A stretch of DNA of 64,000 nucleotides from Culex pipiens pallens (lineage: Eukaryota > Arthropoda > Insecta > Diptera > Culicidae). Location: positions 2,505,940-2,569,939 of the forward strand of contig NC_068937.1 in NCBI RefSeq assembly GCF_016801865.2, given 5' to 3'. Positions 22,740 to 33,906 of this stretch are shown piece after piece (within the stretch, counting starts at the first letter, position 1; every line of letters starts with the position of its first letter). Made by a program: the position numbers and the translations under genes. Under the pieces are notes generated by a model. It did no database searches. It worked only from the letters and a program-made list of their open reading frames with translations, and was not told the DNA's origin.

Positions 22740-24165
22740 AAGTTCCTAATTCCCAAATTTTAAAATTCCTTATTTCAATACTCAAAAATTCTTAATTCCA
22801 AAACATCAAAATTTCTGAATAACCTATTACAAACTTCTGGAATTCAAAAAAAAAAAAACAAAACATTTAAAACTCCGAGACTCCTCGAAATGCAAAAACG
22901 TCTTTTAAATTATAACTCAAAAATACAGTAACTACAAAACACAAAAATTTTAAAATTCCAATAATCTCCAAATTTTAAATATAAAAAAATAAAAATATTC
23001 TGAAACAAATTGCAGAACAATTCAAAAACAATGTTGCCGTTTTTATAGACAGGATTGTTGTTAAAAATTGAGAAGCAATTTTCTGATCGACTTGGTATCT
23101 TTGGCAAAGATTGAAATTTGGACCTTGCTAAGATATTGACACTAGAAAATAAAAAGTTGCTTGGATGACACAATTATCTTGTTTCTTTTTCTTTTATTCA
23201 CTTTATTTCAGCAACAATAATATCTCTTGGGCATTTTTATTGGAATTTTGTGAACTTTTCGAATAACATTTTTTTCAGGAATGTACAATAATGGACACTA
23301 TTAAAAAAAATCGATACACTGGAACTTTTAAGTTAAATTTAAACTTTATGTGACTTTATCTTGAAAAATGTGCACTTCATCAAAAAATCTTCAAAGTATT
23401 TTTCATTTGATAATAAGATTTTTCATTAAAAACTTAAGTAAAAAAAAGTCGAGCAAACTATAATTCGGTGGCAAATTCTTGGCTTAAAAGTAGCGATTTT
23501 TGTCCCCTAAAAACATATAAAAAAATACAAAATTTTAAAATTTACGATTTTCGGTAAATGAATTTCTGTGAAAAAAAGTTAAATAAAAAATTGGCAATAT
23601 TTTTTCCCCGTATCATTTTTTTTCTGAGTAGTCCTCATCAATACCTTTCACTTTGCCGATGACACTAAACCGATCAGAAAATTCCTTCACAAGATACAGA
23701 TTTTCGAATATTTACTCACAATTTTGGTATGGCAAAATTGCTTCTTCGGTCATAGGAAAAAAGTTTGAGCCAATTCTAAAAATATAAAAAAAAATCATTT
23801 TCGGGTTTGGTAAAGAAATGCTTAATTTCAATATTTCAATATTTGAATGCTTAAATACTCCAAATTACAAATTACAATCCTAAATTTCTAAACTATCCCA
23901 ATATCAAAAATTTCCAAAATTCCTGAATTTTAGATTTTTGAACTTCAAAATCTAAAAAAAATCATCTTAACATTTTATCAAAAAATCCAATATTCAATGA
24001 TTTCATGATTTAAAAATTTCCCGTTTTCCAAATTTCAACCATTCCTAATTTCGAAATGTCAACATTAAAAAAAAACTCCTGTTGTTTAACAATAAAAAAG
24101 AATTTTTAAAGTTCTGCATTCCTAAATTTTAATATTCTTAATTCCAAACTCCAAAATTTCTAAAT
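22740..24165. other. AT-rich, repeat-derived DNA, no gene
   Basis: Made largely of CAAAATTCC-like words without fixed period, plus a stretch near 23640-23760 of a dispersed family (TTGCCGATGACACTAAACCG, AATGGC-type tail) also seen around 33770, 59780 and 63850. Confidence 0.4.
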
Positions 24166-24167
24166 TA

Positions 24168-24404
24168 CACGCAGAAAAAGTTTTGTAGAATCAGCCTGTA
24201 CAAGGTTTGAATTAACAATTTTTTTGTAGAATATAATCAACGCCGATTTTGTGTTGAAACAAACCTTGATTTTCTCGATTCCACAAAAGTCTTTTGTTGT
24301 TTTGAAAAAGCTGCTTTGACGTTTAGCGTTGATTCAACAAAAAATATGATTTTCAAATCAACAAAACGTTTTGTTGATTCAAATATGCCTTATTTTGCTG
24401 CGTG
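24168..24404. mobile_element. MITE with CACGCAG ends and TA target sites
   Basis: Starts CACGCAGAAAAAG and ends TTATTTTGCTGCGTG. TA lies outside each end (24166-24167 and 24405-24406). The interior is a degenerate palindrome around TTTTGTTG words. Non-coding, 237 bp. Confidence 0.65.
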
Positions 24405-24406
24405 TA

Positions 24407-25352
24407 CCTTATTTCAAAATTAAAAATCTTCAAAACATTGAAAAATCCCGGTTCCACGATTCCAAGATTCCAAATTTCTAAAATAGCAAAAGTCCAAAAT
24501 TAAAAAAAAAACAGTAACTCCAAACCACGATAATTCGTAGTTTCCTAAATTTCTAAACTATCCCAAATTCTCAAATTCTTCAATTCTAGATTTTTGAACA
24601 TCAAAATCTAAAAAAAACATTTTATCTTTTTATCAAAAAATCCAATATTCAATGATTTCATGGTTTTCCACATTTCAACCATTCTTAATTTCAAAATGTC
24701 AAAATTAAACAAAACTCCTGTTGTTTTATTAAAAAAAAAAGAATTTTAAAGTTATGCATTCCTATATTTTTATATTCTTAATTTCAAAACTCCAAAATTT
24801 CTAAATTACCTTATTTCAAAATTCAAAATCTTCAAAACAATAAAAAAATCCCGGTTCCACAATTTTAAGATTCCAAATTTCTTACATAGCAATAGTCCAA
24901 AATTTGAAAAACTATAAAAAACAGTAACTCTAAACCACTTTAATTCTAAAACTCCAATAATAAAAAAAATAAAAATTCAGAACACAAAAACATTAAAATT
25001 TAAAGATTTGAAATTCCAGACTGCAAAGATTCCATCAAAACTTACAAATCCTAATATTTCAAAACTTCAAAAAATTTGAAATGAATTTAAGAACAAATCG
25101 ACAACAATGTCTACAAAATATCAAAAGTTTCAATGACAAGCTATAGTTTCTACAATTCAATGAAAAAAGTGTTTTAAAATGCATTTTAAATTATTTCAGT
25201 TGTTTTGCAATCGTCAAAAAAAGAAAGATTTGACTAAAATAAAACAAACATTTAAAAGATTTCCGAATAAACCCAAATGAAACCCAGAGATTTTCGAATA
25301 AACCCAACTCAACCCCAAAACACAGGGAATCGCATTTAAAATTGATTTCAGC
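24407..25352. other. AT-rich, repeat-derived DNA, no gene
   Basis: Blocks near 24420-24900 are diverged direct repeats of 23860-24160 (e.g. CAAAATCTAAAAAAA with TTTTATCAAAAAATCCAAT in both). No coding signal. Confidence 0.4.
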
Positions 25353-25354
25353 TA

Positions 25355-25591
25355 CACTCAACCCCCGGTGGTTGGTCACTTTTTCGTTTGACACTTTTTA
25401 GTTTGTACCCCGTTGGTTGGTCAAAGTCAAACTAAAAAGTGACGAACTGTCACTTTTTACACGGCGCTTACGCACACTATCAAAACAAGCGTTTGGTAGT
25501 GTGTGTGAACTCCGTGTAAAAGGGGTGTCAAACTAAAACGTGAACCCGTTCGTTTGACAACAGTTGGTGTCAAACCATCGGGGTTTGAGTG
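25355..25591. mobile_element. MITE with CACTCAA ends and TA target sites
   Basis: The left end CACTCAACCCCCGGTGGTTG matches the complement of the right end (CATCGGGGTTTGAGTG). TA flanks it at 25353-25354 and 25592-25593. Internal AAAAAGTGAC/GTCACTTTTT and ACACACTA blocks fold back. Non-coding, 237 bp. Confidence 0.75.
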
Positions 25592-25735
25592 TAATTTAAA
25601 TGATGAAAATTCCTTCTAGTCCCTTATATTTTTACAAATGCATTGTGAAAACAACAAAACGCATACTTTTCAACACTAAAAAAATAATTTTAGTAAAATT
25701 GATCTATTTATCCAAGTTATCCAAAGGGACCATCC

Positions 25736-25894
25736 ATAAACCACGTGGACACTTTAGGGGGGGGGGGGGGGGTGGGTATGGCGATTGTCCATGCTCCATA
25801 CAAAAAAGATTTTTTTTGTATGGACAATTGTCCACGAGGGGGGGGGGGCTTCGAGATTACCAAAAAAGTGTCCACGTGGTTTATGAATGGTCCC
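25736..25894. mobile_element. Short foldback MITE (GGGACCATCCATAAACCACG ends)
   Basis: The 27-bp ends are almost perfect complements (right end ...CACGTGGTTTATGAATGGTCCC). CAAA is found outside both ends (25732-25735 and 25895-25898). The centre is a second palindrome around CTCCATACAAAAA/TTTTTGTATGG. Runs of 10-14 G at about 25759 and 25839 lie symmetrically on either side. Confidence 0.8.
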
Positions 25895-25983
25895 CAAATT
25901 GGTAGACTGAAAACAGTAAGCCGTTTTAAAGGACAAACGTGCACTTTTCAAACAATTTTATATTAAATTAAACTCATTGGCAA

Positions 25984-26752
25984 ATGAAAATAGTTTTCAA
26001 AAACGTCCTTTTTAAACTAAATCTATTCTTAGTTTTTCACCGCTTTCCCATAGTTGGGCGAAAATTTCCCATCCGCAGCATCCTTCGATCTGCACCATCT
26101 GTCATCGTGGCACATTTGCAGGCCAGTACAGTGGTGAGTGCATATTTTCGCCCGTCGTTTCGCCCTACGCGAAACGACCAAAGCAGTGAGAAGTGCACGG
26201 CTGCAGTCACGAAACCGACACCAGTCTGGTCGCCAACAGCCATTCACTCACTTTACTCGTTTCGTCTCTTCGGTCTCTCTGTCTCTCTCTCTCTATCTCT
26301 CTTCTCATCTGTCTTTCCTATCCGTCTGTCGGTTTTTTCGTGTCGTCTTTTCCTCGTTCGGTTTTTATTTTGAACATTTTATAATTTTGAGAAAAAGTTT
26401 GAAAACTGCATATTTAGTGCCTCGAGAAGATCAGTGAAGAAGAAAAGCGCTAAACTTATTTGAGGAGGCTGTGAAAAAAGAGGAAAATCCAGGAAGCAGA
26501 ACAAAAAAAAATGTGCTAGTGTGAAAAAGTGCAGCAGGCTGTGCCCCCCTTTTTCCTTGTTTTCTTCTTCCCATCGTCTTGTTCCTGTTACTCCTCCCAC
26601 TCCCCCAATATAATAACTTCGCCAGGATCATTCTCCTCCTCTCTAAGCAGCAGCAACATCATCGTCCTATCCTAGTAAGCGCGTTCGGTTGTGGCTGTGT
26701 GCGTTTAGTTGCTGGGTGGTGTGCGGCTACAGCCTTGTTGTTGTCGTCGGCA
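25984..26752 (+). promoter_or_regulatory. Leader-like island (possible 5' UTR exon, + strand)
   Basis: Non-repetitive block with a CT run (26275-26303), followed by GTGAAAAAGTGCAGCAGG-type sequence that resembles insect 5' leaders. It stops abruptly at the left inverted repeat of the interval 26753-30440, and leader-like sequence resumes after it. No coding exon was recognised. Confidence 0.3.
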
Positions 26753-27479
26753 GGGCTGCAAATTGTCCTTGGGAAAATGTCTTAAATAATGGAGATTGTT
26801 AAATCAAATTTTTATTTCTATTCCTAATTATTTTGATAGGATTACTTTTATTGCTTTGGGATTTTTCAATAAATTTTAAGCAAATCTTCTTAGACTTAAT
26901 TACAACTTAATCAAATTCCTGTAGTGCAAAATTAAAACAAATATGTTAACATATATTGTCCCTCAGCTCTGGTTGCAGTCAGTTCAAAAACTAAATTAAA
27001 TTTTTTGAGCCTTAAATTCAAAGTTTGCTAGCAAAGAGTATCACAAAACAATTACAAAATGCCTCATACAATTTTTAGACGGCTTAAAATTTGCAACATG
27101 ATCAAGTTTTAATGAAAATAATTTTAAATGTTTGACTCTTTTTCCAATTTATGTTAAAAAAACTAAAAATTTCTAGGGAGCATGAAACGCTTTTATTTGA
27201 TTAAAATTGCATACATAAACAAGATAAAATATATTTTAAATAGTTTACCAATATTTATTTCTGCCCCCTGACTTTTGAAAATTGAAAGGGTGGGACAAAA
27301 CATGAAATAAAATTTATGCTGGCATTATAATTTTCACTCTCCGTGATTTTTTTGTGGTATTTGGTGTTTTGAAATTACGGTCCTCGGGAAAATTTGACCG
27401 TTTCAAATATTTTTCAAGGTTTAAAACATTTAAATAGAAGTAGAATCAACTGGGAACAATTTGAAATTGAATTTTCCTC

Positions 27480-28080
27480 TGTTAAAAATTATATTCAGCA
27501 TTAGGCTGGTACAAATATTTTAAAAAGTTTTTGTCACCCCTTCAAAATTGGCCCGAAAAATCAGGGGGCAAAAAAAATATTTTTACAATAAACTTCAAAA
27601 TTTCAATGAAAATTCAAGTGCAACCAGCTGAAATCAAATTAAAATACATTCTCCTGCGTTAAAAATCATTTTTAGCATGTTTGGGTTTATTAAAAAATCT
27701 TAAGATTTTTTGAAAATTTTCGATGCAAAATCTTTTTTTTCGATAAAATTTTTGTTTTTGTCAGATCTTAGATTTTTTGAAAACTAATGATTGCAAAACA
27801 ACTGAACTAGTGTAAAATGCATTTTAAAACACTTTTTTCATTTTAATGTGAAGTCTTTGGCTTGTTATTTAAATTTTTATATTTTTTTATTTTTTTGCCC
27901 CCCCCTTGACCTCGGCCAGGGCCGAGGGACAAAAACTTTTTTTAATATTTGCATCGGCCTTATTGGGCTAAAAAAATGTTCAATTTCTATAAAATTCCGA
28001 TATACATTACCTCAAAAGTTTTTTTTTCGAAAATGCCTTTTTTCGCCAATATTTACATATTTTTTAAAATAATATCGTTT
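27480..28080. repeat. Dispersed mosquito-type repeat block
   Basis: Shares GTACAAATATTTTAAAAAGT, CCCCTTCAAAATTGGCCCG and AAACAACTGAACTAG-type blocks with 32800-33240, 16450-16740 and 58320-58680. Non-coding. Confidence 0.55.
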
Positions 28081-29731
28081 TGGATTGGGCTGATTTAAAA
28101 TGCATTTTTAAAAACTTTTTTTATCATTAAAATGTAGCAACAATGGCTTCAAACATTTTTTATCAGTTTTCACCAATCTCTATAAATACTCTGAAATGCT
28201 GGCGACAGTGTTAATTATTCATACATTTTTTTTCTCAATGTTATATTTTTTTTATCTGTTTTCAGCAATTAACAAAATAAATTTAATATTTGGATGATTA
28301 TAATAATACTAACTCAAAACCAGCTTATGCTTTTTTTCTCATGCAATTTTTCTTAAATGTCAATCTCCAATATTACTTTGATACTTTTAAAATTCTATAA
28401 ATAAAAACACTAACTCAAAACAGAAATTTTGATTATGACTTTTTTTCATAATATTTTTTCAAAAATGATAAAAATTTATTTTATCTTTCCTCATCAATTT
28501 CCAAAATCATTTTAATATTGTGATAATTCTTTTAAGAAAACACTAACTTAAAACAGAAATTCTGATGTTAACGTTGTTTTTTCATATTTTTTTAAGATGT
28601 TGAAAAATGCTGTTGATAGAATCTGTTTTATCTTTCTTTAGCAAACTCCAAAATAACTGTAATACTTTGATAACTATTTTGAGAAAACACTGAAAACATA
28701 GTTGAAGTTGTTTTTTATCATAAAAATTCACATAAATGTCTCTAATATTTTGATGATTTTTCTAAGAAAATACAAACTCAGTACTGAAATGCTGACAATG
28801 ACATTGTTTTTTTCATGCAATCATTTTTTTCAATTTGTTTATTAGTTTAGGCTGGTACAAAAAAAAACTTAATTCCAATTTTCAAGCCTGAATTTCAACT
28901 TAATATATTATTACAGTTCTGCTAAAACACAAAATTTGCAAAATATCAATGAATTTATGAACATATTTATTTTCTTAAAGTTTTATGTCTTCTTCAGATC
29001 TGTAGTCCGAAAACCCAAAATTTTCAATAAGTCTAAAAGTGCTTTGTTTGATTATTAAATGAAAAAAAAAACGTTATTCAATGTTTTTGAATAGTTTCAA
29101 ATTAATTGTACGAGTTTTTTTTTATTTGAAAATTTCAATTTTTAGCAATTGTAATTGTTTTTGTCCCCTGATTTTTTGAGGATTTTTTTACGTTGTGTTT
29201 TCATAAATTTTTTAAGATGTTGAAAAATGATGTTTAAAAAATCTTTTTTATCTTTTCTCAACAATCTTTCTAATTTCTGTATTATTTTGATAATCATTTT
29301 GTGAAAACAACAAAAACAATACTGAAGTTGATTTTGTTTCATGAAAAAAATAATCATAAATGTCTCTACTATTTTGAAAATTCTTCTAAGAAAATACAAA
29401 CTCAGTATTATCGCACTGTTTTTATGTTGTAATTATATTTTTTTCAATTTATTTATTAGTTTAGGCTTGTACAAAAAAAAAATCATTCAATTTTTAAGCT
29501 TGACTTTCAATACTTAGAAGCAAAAAGTATCACAAAATTTGTTATACATTGTTACAGTTATGCTCACATATATGCTACTACACAAATTTTGCAAAATATC
29601 AATGAATTTATGAAATATTTTTTCCTAAAGTTTTATTTTCTCCGATCTTTAGTCCGAAAATTCAAAAAGTCTAGAAGTGCTTTGTTTGATTAAAAAATGA
29701 AAAAATGAACGTTATGCAATGATTTTAAATA

Positions 29732-30248
29732 CAGTCCAGAATCGATTATCCGAAGGCCTCGGAATAAAAACACTTCGGATAATCGAAACTTCGGATAATC
29801 GAATCACGAAAACATTTTTTTTCGTTCTCTAAGGGAGCGTTCTATTATTACGTAACGCGAAAAATCGGACTTTTAGACCCCCTCCCTCCCCCCTCGTAAC
29901 AAAATTTCCATACAAATTTAAAAAAAAATGTATGGAGCGTAACACGGCCTCCGACCCCCCCTCCCCCCTCTACTGCGTTACGTAATAAAAGAACGCTCCC
30001 TAATTTTGGATTGTCGAGATTAAGTATTTAGTGCGCTAAAGTGATTGAAAAAAATTAAATCCATGATGGAAAAAAAAATTTTTATAGTTTCTATAGGCAA
30101 TCAACTATTAAAAAAAAAAACAAGAAAAAGAAAAAAAAAGATTTTTTTTTGTTTGTGATTCGATTATCCGAAGTCCCATACAAACCTTCGGATAATTGAA
30201 CTTCGGATAATCGAAACTTCGGATAATCGAATAATCGAGTCTGGACTG
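29732..30248. mobile_element. Pogo-like MITE, complete copy, with a second MITE nested in it
   Basis: Starts CAGTCCAGAATCGATTATCC and ends AATCGAGTCTGGACTG, flanked by TA at 29730-29731 and 30249-30250. It is longer than the 383-bp copy at 15614 because of the insertion at 29833-30000. Confidence 0.8.
29833..30000. mobile_element. Nested foldback MITE (GGGAGCGTTCTATTATTACG ends)
   Basis: Left end GGGAGCGTTCTATTATTACG and right end CGTAATAAAAGAACGCTCCC are inverted copies. TAA is duplicated outside each end (29830-29832 and 30001-30003). The interior has a symmetric pair of polypyrimidine blocks around a TCCATACA/TGTATGGA palindrome. It must be younger than the host MITE. Confidence 0.85.
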
Positions 30249-30440
30249 TAGTTTAGAATGAATTGTACAAGTTTTTTCAATGAAAGTTTAATTTTTCGGC
30301 AAAAATTGTTTTTCCACCTGATATTTTGAGGATTTTTTTTAATGGGGAGGGGGGAGGGGGAAGGGGACAAAAACTTAAAATAAAATTAGTGACATTCCTC
30401 CAGCGACTAAAATCCCGTGACAATTTTGCAGCCCTGCCGG

Positions 30441-31035
30441 TGCAGGCAGCATCCATCCACCACCACCGAGAGTTGTCAGTGCGTGCAGTTTTGGTGAACG
30501 TCAACTGTGTAGTGTGATGCAGCATCTCGCATCGCCTACTACTGCTGCTGCTGATGCTGCTGATGCGTTGACTGTGTTTGTGTGTATGTGTGTGTGTGTG
30601 ATTAATGTGTCTAGACTGGGGCAGTTTTCGGCAGCAGCAGAAGCACTAGAAGCAGTAGTCAGTGTTCTTTTTTCCTTGGTTTTAGTACACACACGCTCTG
30701 TCTCCCCGTGTTTTCAATTTTTCCCCCAGGATTACTTTCGATTAGTTCGATTTTGGTGTTAAAGAAGTAGGAAAAGTGTTCGCGAGTGTTATATAGTGTC
30801 ACCCCCTCTCTCCCCGTTGTTAAGTGTTGTTTGTGTGTTAGCCTACTGTGATTGCGTAGTGTCAGTTTTTTTTTCCGGGATGGAGTAACACGCAAAAAGT
30901 GCCCGATTTTCTCAAGGATTTTCCTCACGAGACACACGAGATTTTTCCTTGATCCTTGCGAAGTGTGGTACCTCCTCCTTCTTCTCCTCATCTGACCAGC
31001 GAGTGGTTGTGTCAACGCGTTCCTTCACCACCAGA
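30441..31035 (+). promoter_or_regulatory. Possible 5' UTR exon (+ strand)
   Basis: GC-richer sequence with leader-like words (GAAAAGTGTTCGCGAGTG, AAAAAGTGCCCG) ends at a good splice donor, CCAGA/GTACGTAA, at 31036. GCAG at 30429-30432 could be an acceptor. It lacks any long convincing frame. It could be an untranslated exon of a downstream gene such as NfI; this is inference only. Confidence 0.3.
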
Positions 31036-31758
31036 GTACGTAAATAAAGTTGTTGTGGTCGTGTAGTTGTTGTTGTTGTGACGTTGCTGGTGGTAGTGGG
31101 GGTGGGGGTGTTATCAGCTCTTATCAACAACAAACCCCATTCCCACCGCCCCCCGTGACGAATGTCAGGGAAATTTTTGAGGGGCAAAGAAGAAAATTCG
31201 CATCGCAGTGAGCTGTGCGCGATTACGAAAGAGGCCCAGATTTTTCCTCTCTCTTTCCTCACGCTCGCTCTCTCTCTCGCTTTGTCGCCACACAGCCTCC
31301 CCCCCTTTTTCTCCACCCGCCGACGTCGTGGTCCCACCAGACTCTTCTAGCTGTGTGAGGATAGTTGCAATTGCACAGCACACTACGACGACCCAAGTAA
31401 ACCATGCGCTTTTTGACAGGCCACACACTCGCCTTTTGCCTTGCCGCGTCTCTCTAATGTAGTCTCGAGCAAAAAGTAAAAAAGAAAAAGAAGCGACCAA
31501 GTTTCCCCTTTTTAGGTCGAATCGGATCGATTTGGTTTCTTCGACAAAAAATCGCAAAAAAATGCGTAAACGTGCGAATGTAAACACACCGGCTTTGGTG
31601 AACATCTGGCTCGATCAACACGTTGTATCAAAACATACCACCGAGAGAAATACTTGCGGTCCGGTGCCAAGAATTTGGCTAAAAGACGCTTTCTTCGAGC
31701 CAAAAAGTGTGCTGCCCCCTTTCGGCGGCGCGGTGTGGTGTCACGGCTCTTGTACTTG
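31036..31758. other. Non-repetitive GC-richer DNA, no gene recognised
   Basis: Contains GT-rich (31050-31110) and CT-rich (31244-31284) tracts. Several short frames on both strands show no domain. Interrupted at 31759 by an inverted-repeat element. Confidence 0.3.
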
Positions 31759-32438
31759 GTAACGTCATGATTCGAATTCCCGGACGCTTCGAAACCCGGA
31801 CACTTCATCTTGTTTTATCAATAATTTGGATATAAGTTCGCATTATGAATGTCAAAACCGTGTTATTTGATGAATTCTAACATCAACTTTCATTTAAAGT
31901 TTGTTTGAACGCTGTAGTTAATGTCAAAACAATTAAATAAAAGAAAATTATAAGATTACCAAAATGCGAAACATTTCACGTGAAATATTTCATAGGCGTC
32001 CGAAGCACCGGAAAGGCAAAGCAGAAATTTATGGTTTTGATTTCCTTAAATTCTAGCAAATTTTTATATAAAATATCAATTGTTTTGATGTTAACAGCTT
32101 ATTTGAGACCTAAAGAATGCCATTCACTAACATTTCAGTCCAAATTTGTGCGATTCATGGGAAAAAACGAGTGTCCGGAATTCGAAGCAAAAGTGTCCGG
32201 ATTTCGAATCAGCTTTTATCAGTGTCCGGGATTCGAAGCACAACAAGTCATTTTAATTTTCAAATTCTGATGAAAAATTGTTAGAAAATACATATTTTGC
32301 ATGCATTCTCCTAAAAACTGACTGTTAATACTACATCCTGATGGTATTTCTTCATTTCCAACTCATTACATGTTTTTTTGTCAGTTAAAACGAAAATGAT
32401 GTGCTACTAAGTGTCCGGATTTCGAATCATGACGTTAC
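31759..32438. mobile_element. Inverted-repeat element with GTAACGTCATGATTCGAA ends
   Basis: Left GTAACGTCATGATTCGAA and right TTCGAATCATGACGTTAC are perfect complements, extended by CCGGAC/GTCCGG just inside. The right half repeats GTGTCCGG-n-TTCGAA four times (about 32171, 32191, 32221, 32411) and the left half carries two copies in the other sense. Non-coding, 680 bp. The flanks share TTG directly at each end (or CTTGTAC with a small offset). Confidence 0.75.
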
Positions 32439-32699
32439 TTGTACAGCAGCAAGTTTTGCACGTCACCTCGTTTGTCGCATGGATTGCTGCGGTTCAGCGT
32501 TGGCAGAAAGTTTGGAAAGTTTCGAGGATCGAAGGAAATTTTAATTCGTTCCTTCATCGTCAAAAGAATCTGAAGTTTAGAATTCAAGTAGTTGAATATA
32601 ACATTTATTTAAATAAACGGTTTCAGTTCAAATAAGATTGCAAGTTTTTTTTTTTCTCACAATGTGACCTAAACGACATACTGACCCAACAACAAAAAA

Positions 32700-33240
32700 T
32701 ATATTTTTTCAAAAAACTTTAAAGTGCACATTCCCCATGCGTTCAGAATCATTCTTAGCATGTTTGGGTTTATTCAAAATTCTTTTGAATTTTTGAAAGT
32801 TTTCAATTTAGGCCGTTGCAAATATTTATTAAAGCTTATTTCCTCCCCCCCCAACCCCTTCAAAATCGGTCTGAAAAATCAGGGGGCAAGAAAATTATTC
32901 CAAAAAACCTCAAAATTTACATGAAAATAGAAGACTAATCAACTGAAAACAATATAAAATGCATTTTTCTGCATTGATAATCATATTTAGCATGTTCGGG
33001 CTTGTTTAAAAATGTATTGAATTTTTATGAAATTTCAATGTACAGCACCTCAAAAACTTTTATTTTCGCCAAAAATAAAATTTTCGTCAATACTTAGATT
33101 TTTTGGAAACTAATGATGGCAAAACAAACTGGACAGGCGTATAATGCATTTTAAAACACTTTTTTCATTCAAATGTTGAAACCATGGCACGTTATTTCAA
33201 TTTTTATACTTTTTTTAATTTTTTTGTGTTCGAAAATGTT
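32700..33240. repeat. Dispersed mosquito-type repeat block
   Basis: Shares CATGTTTGGGTTTATT, AGGCCGTTGCAAATATTT and AATCAGGGGGCAA blocks with 27480-28080 and 58320-58680. Non-coding. Confidence 0.55.
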
Positions 33241-33885
33241 TTTCGTAAAATATCTTACAAGCTTCATTAGTTTTGGTTGCAATTTTTTGGCTCATTTTGC
33301 GGAGTGATTTTTAATTCAAAAATACACTCTTTTTCCCCTCAAAACGCCCTGCCATGCCTAAAAAAAGCTTTAAACAATACTTGAACCACAGACAAACAGA
33401 TTGAAATTTTTAATCAAAATCCATCCATCACCTCACTATAGTCATCTATTTGTGAACGTGCGTATCGTGGTAACTGTCAAATGCGTGAGAGCGGTGGTGA
33501 GTTGGAAGAGGTCATGGTGAGTTTCCAATTATTCAAATTGATGGTTAAATTGCTGATTGGTGGATTTGAAAAAAAAACTATAATTTTACAAAAAAATTAA
33601 AAACAAAATGGAAATATCTTTGATATTTCCAGAGTTTTTTTTTTAACAGGTCCTATAAACATATGAGCAATTCTCTACGAAATCGGTATTTTTTCTTCAA
33701 TTTTAATTTTTGTATTTTTTTATCCGACAAATTTGGTAGCTGTCCATACAAAAATGATGTATGAAAATTCAAAAATCTGTATCTTTTGAAGGAAATTTTT
33801 GATCGATTTGGTGTCTTCGGCAAAGTTTTAGGTATGGCTACGGACTACACTGGAAAAAATGATTCACGGTAAAAAAAATTTGGTG
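33241..33885. other. Non-coding DNA with dispersed-repeat fragment
   Basis: The segment 33740-33870 (GGTAGCTGTCCATACAAAAA, TTGATCGATTTGGTGTCTTC) matches, in opposite sense, 59770-59890. No gene. Confidence 0.4.
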
Positions 33886-33906
33886 ATTTTTTTATTTAAC
33901 TTTATA

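Larger units (their letters stand above)
26753..30440. mobile_element. Interval bounded by CAGGGCTGCAAA inverted repeats (hAT-like ends)
   Basis: The left boundary CAGGGCTGCAAATTGTCC is mirrored at the right boundary by GACAATTTTGCAGCCCTG, with the match extending to CGG outside each. CAGGG termini are typical of hAT elements. The 3.7-kb interior is AT-rich and non-coding, with dispersed-repeat blocks (AGGCTGGTACAAA near 27505, 28850 and 29465) and a nested pogo-like MITE. No 8-bp target duplication is visible, so it may be a decayed or composite insertion. Confidence 0.4.
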
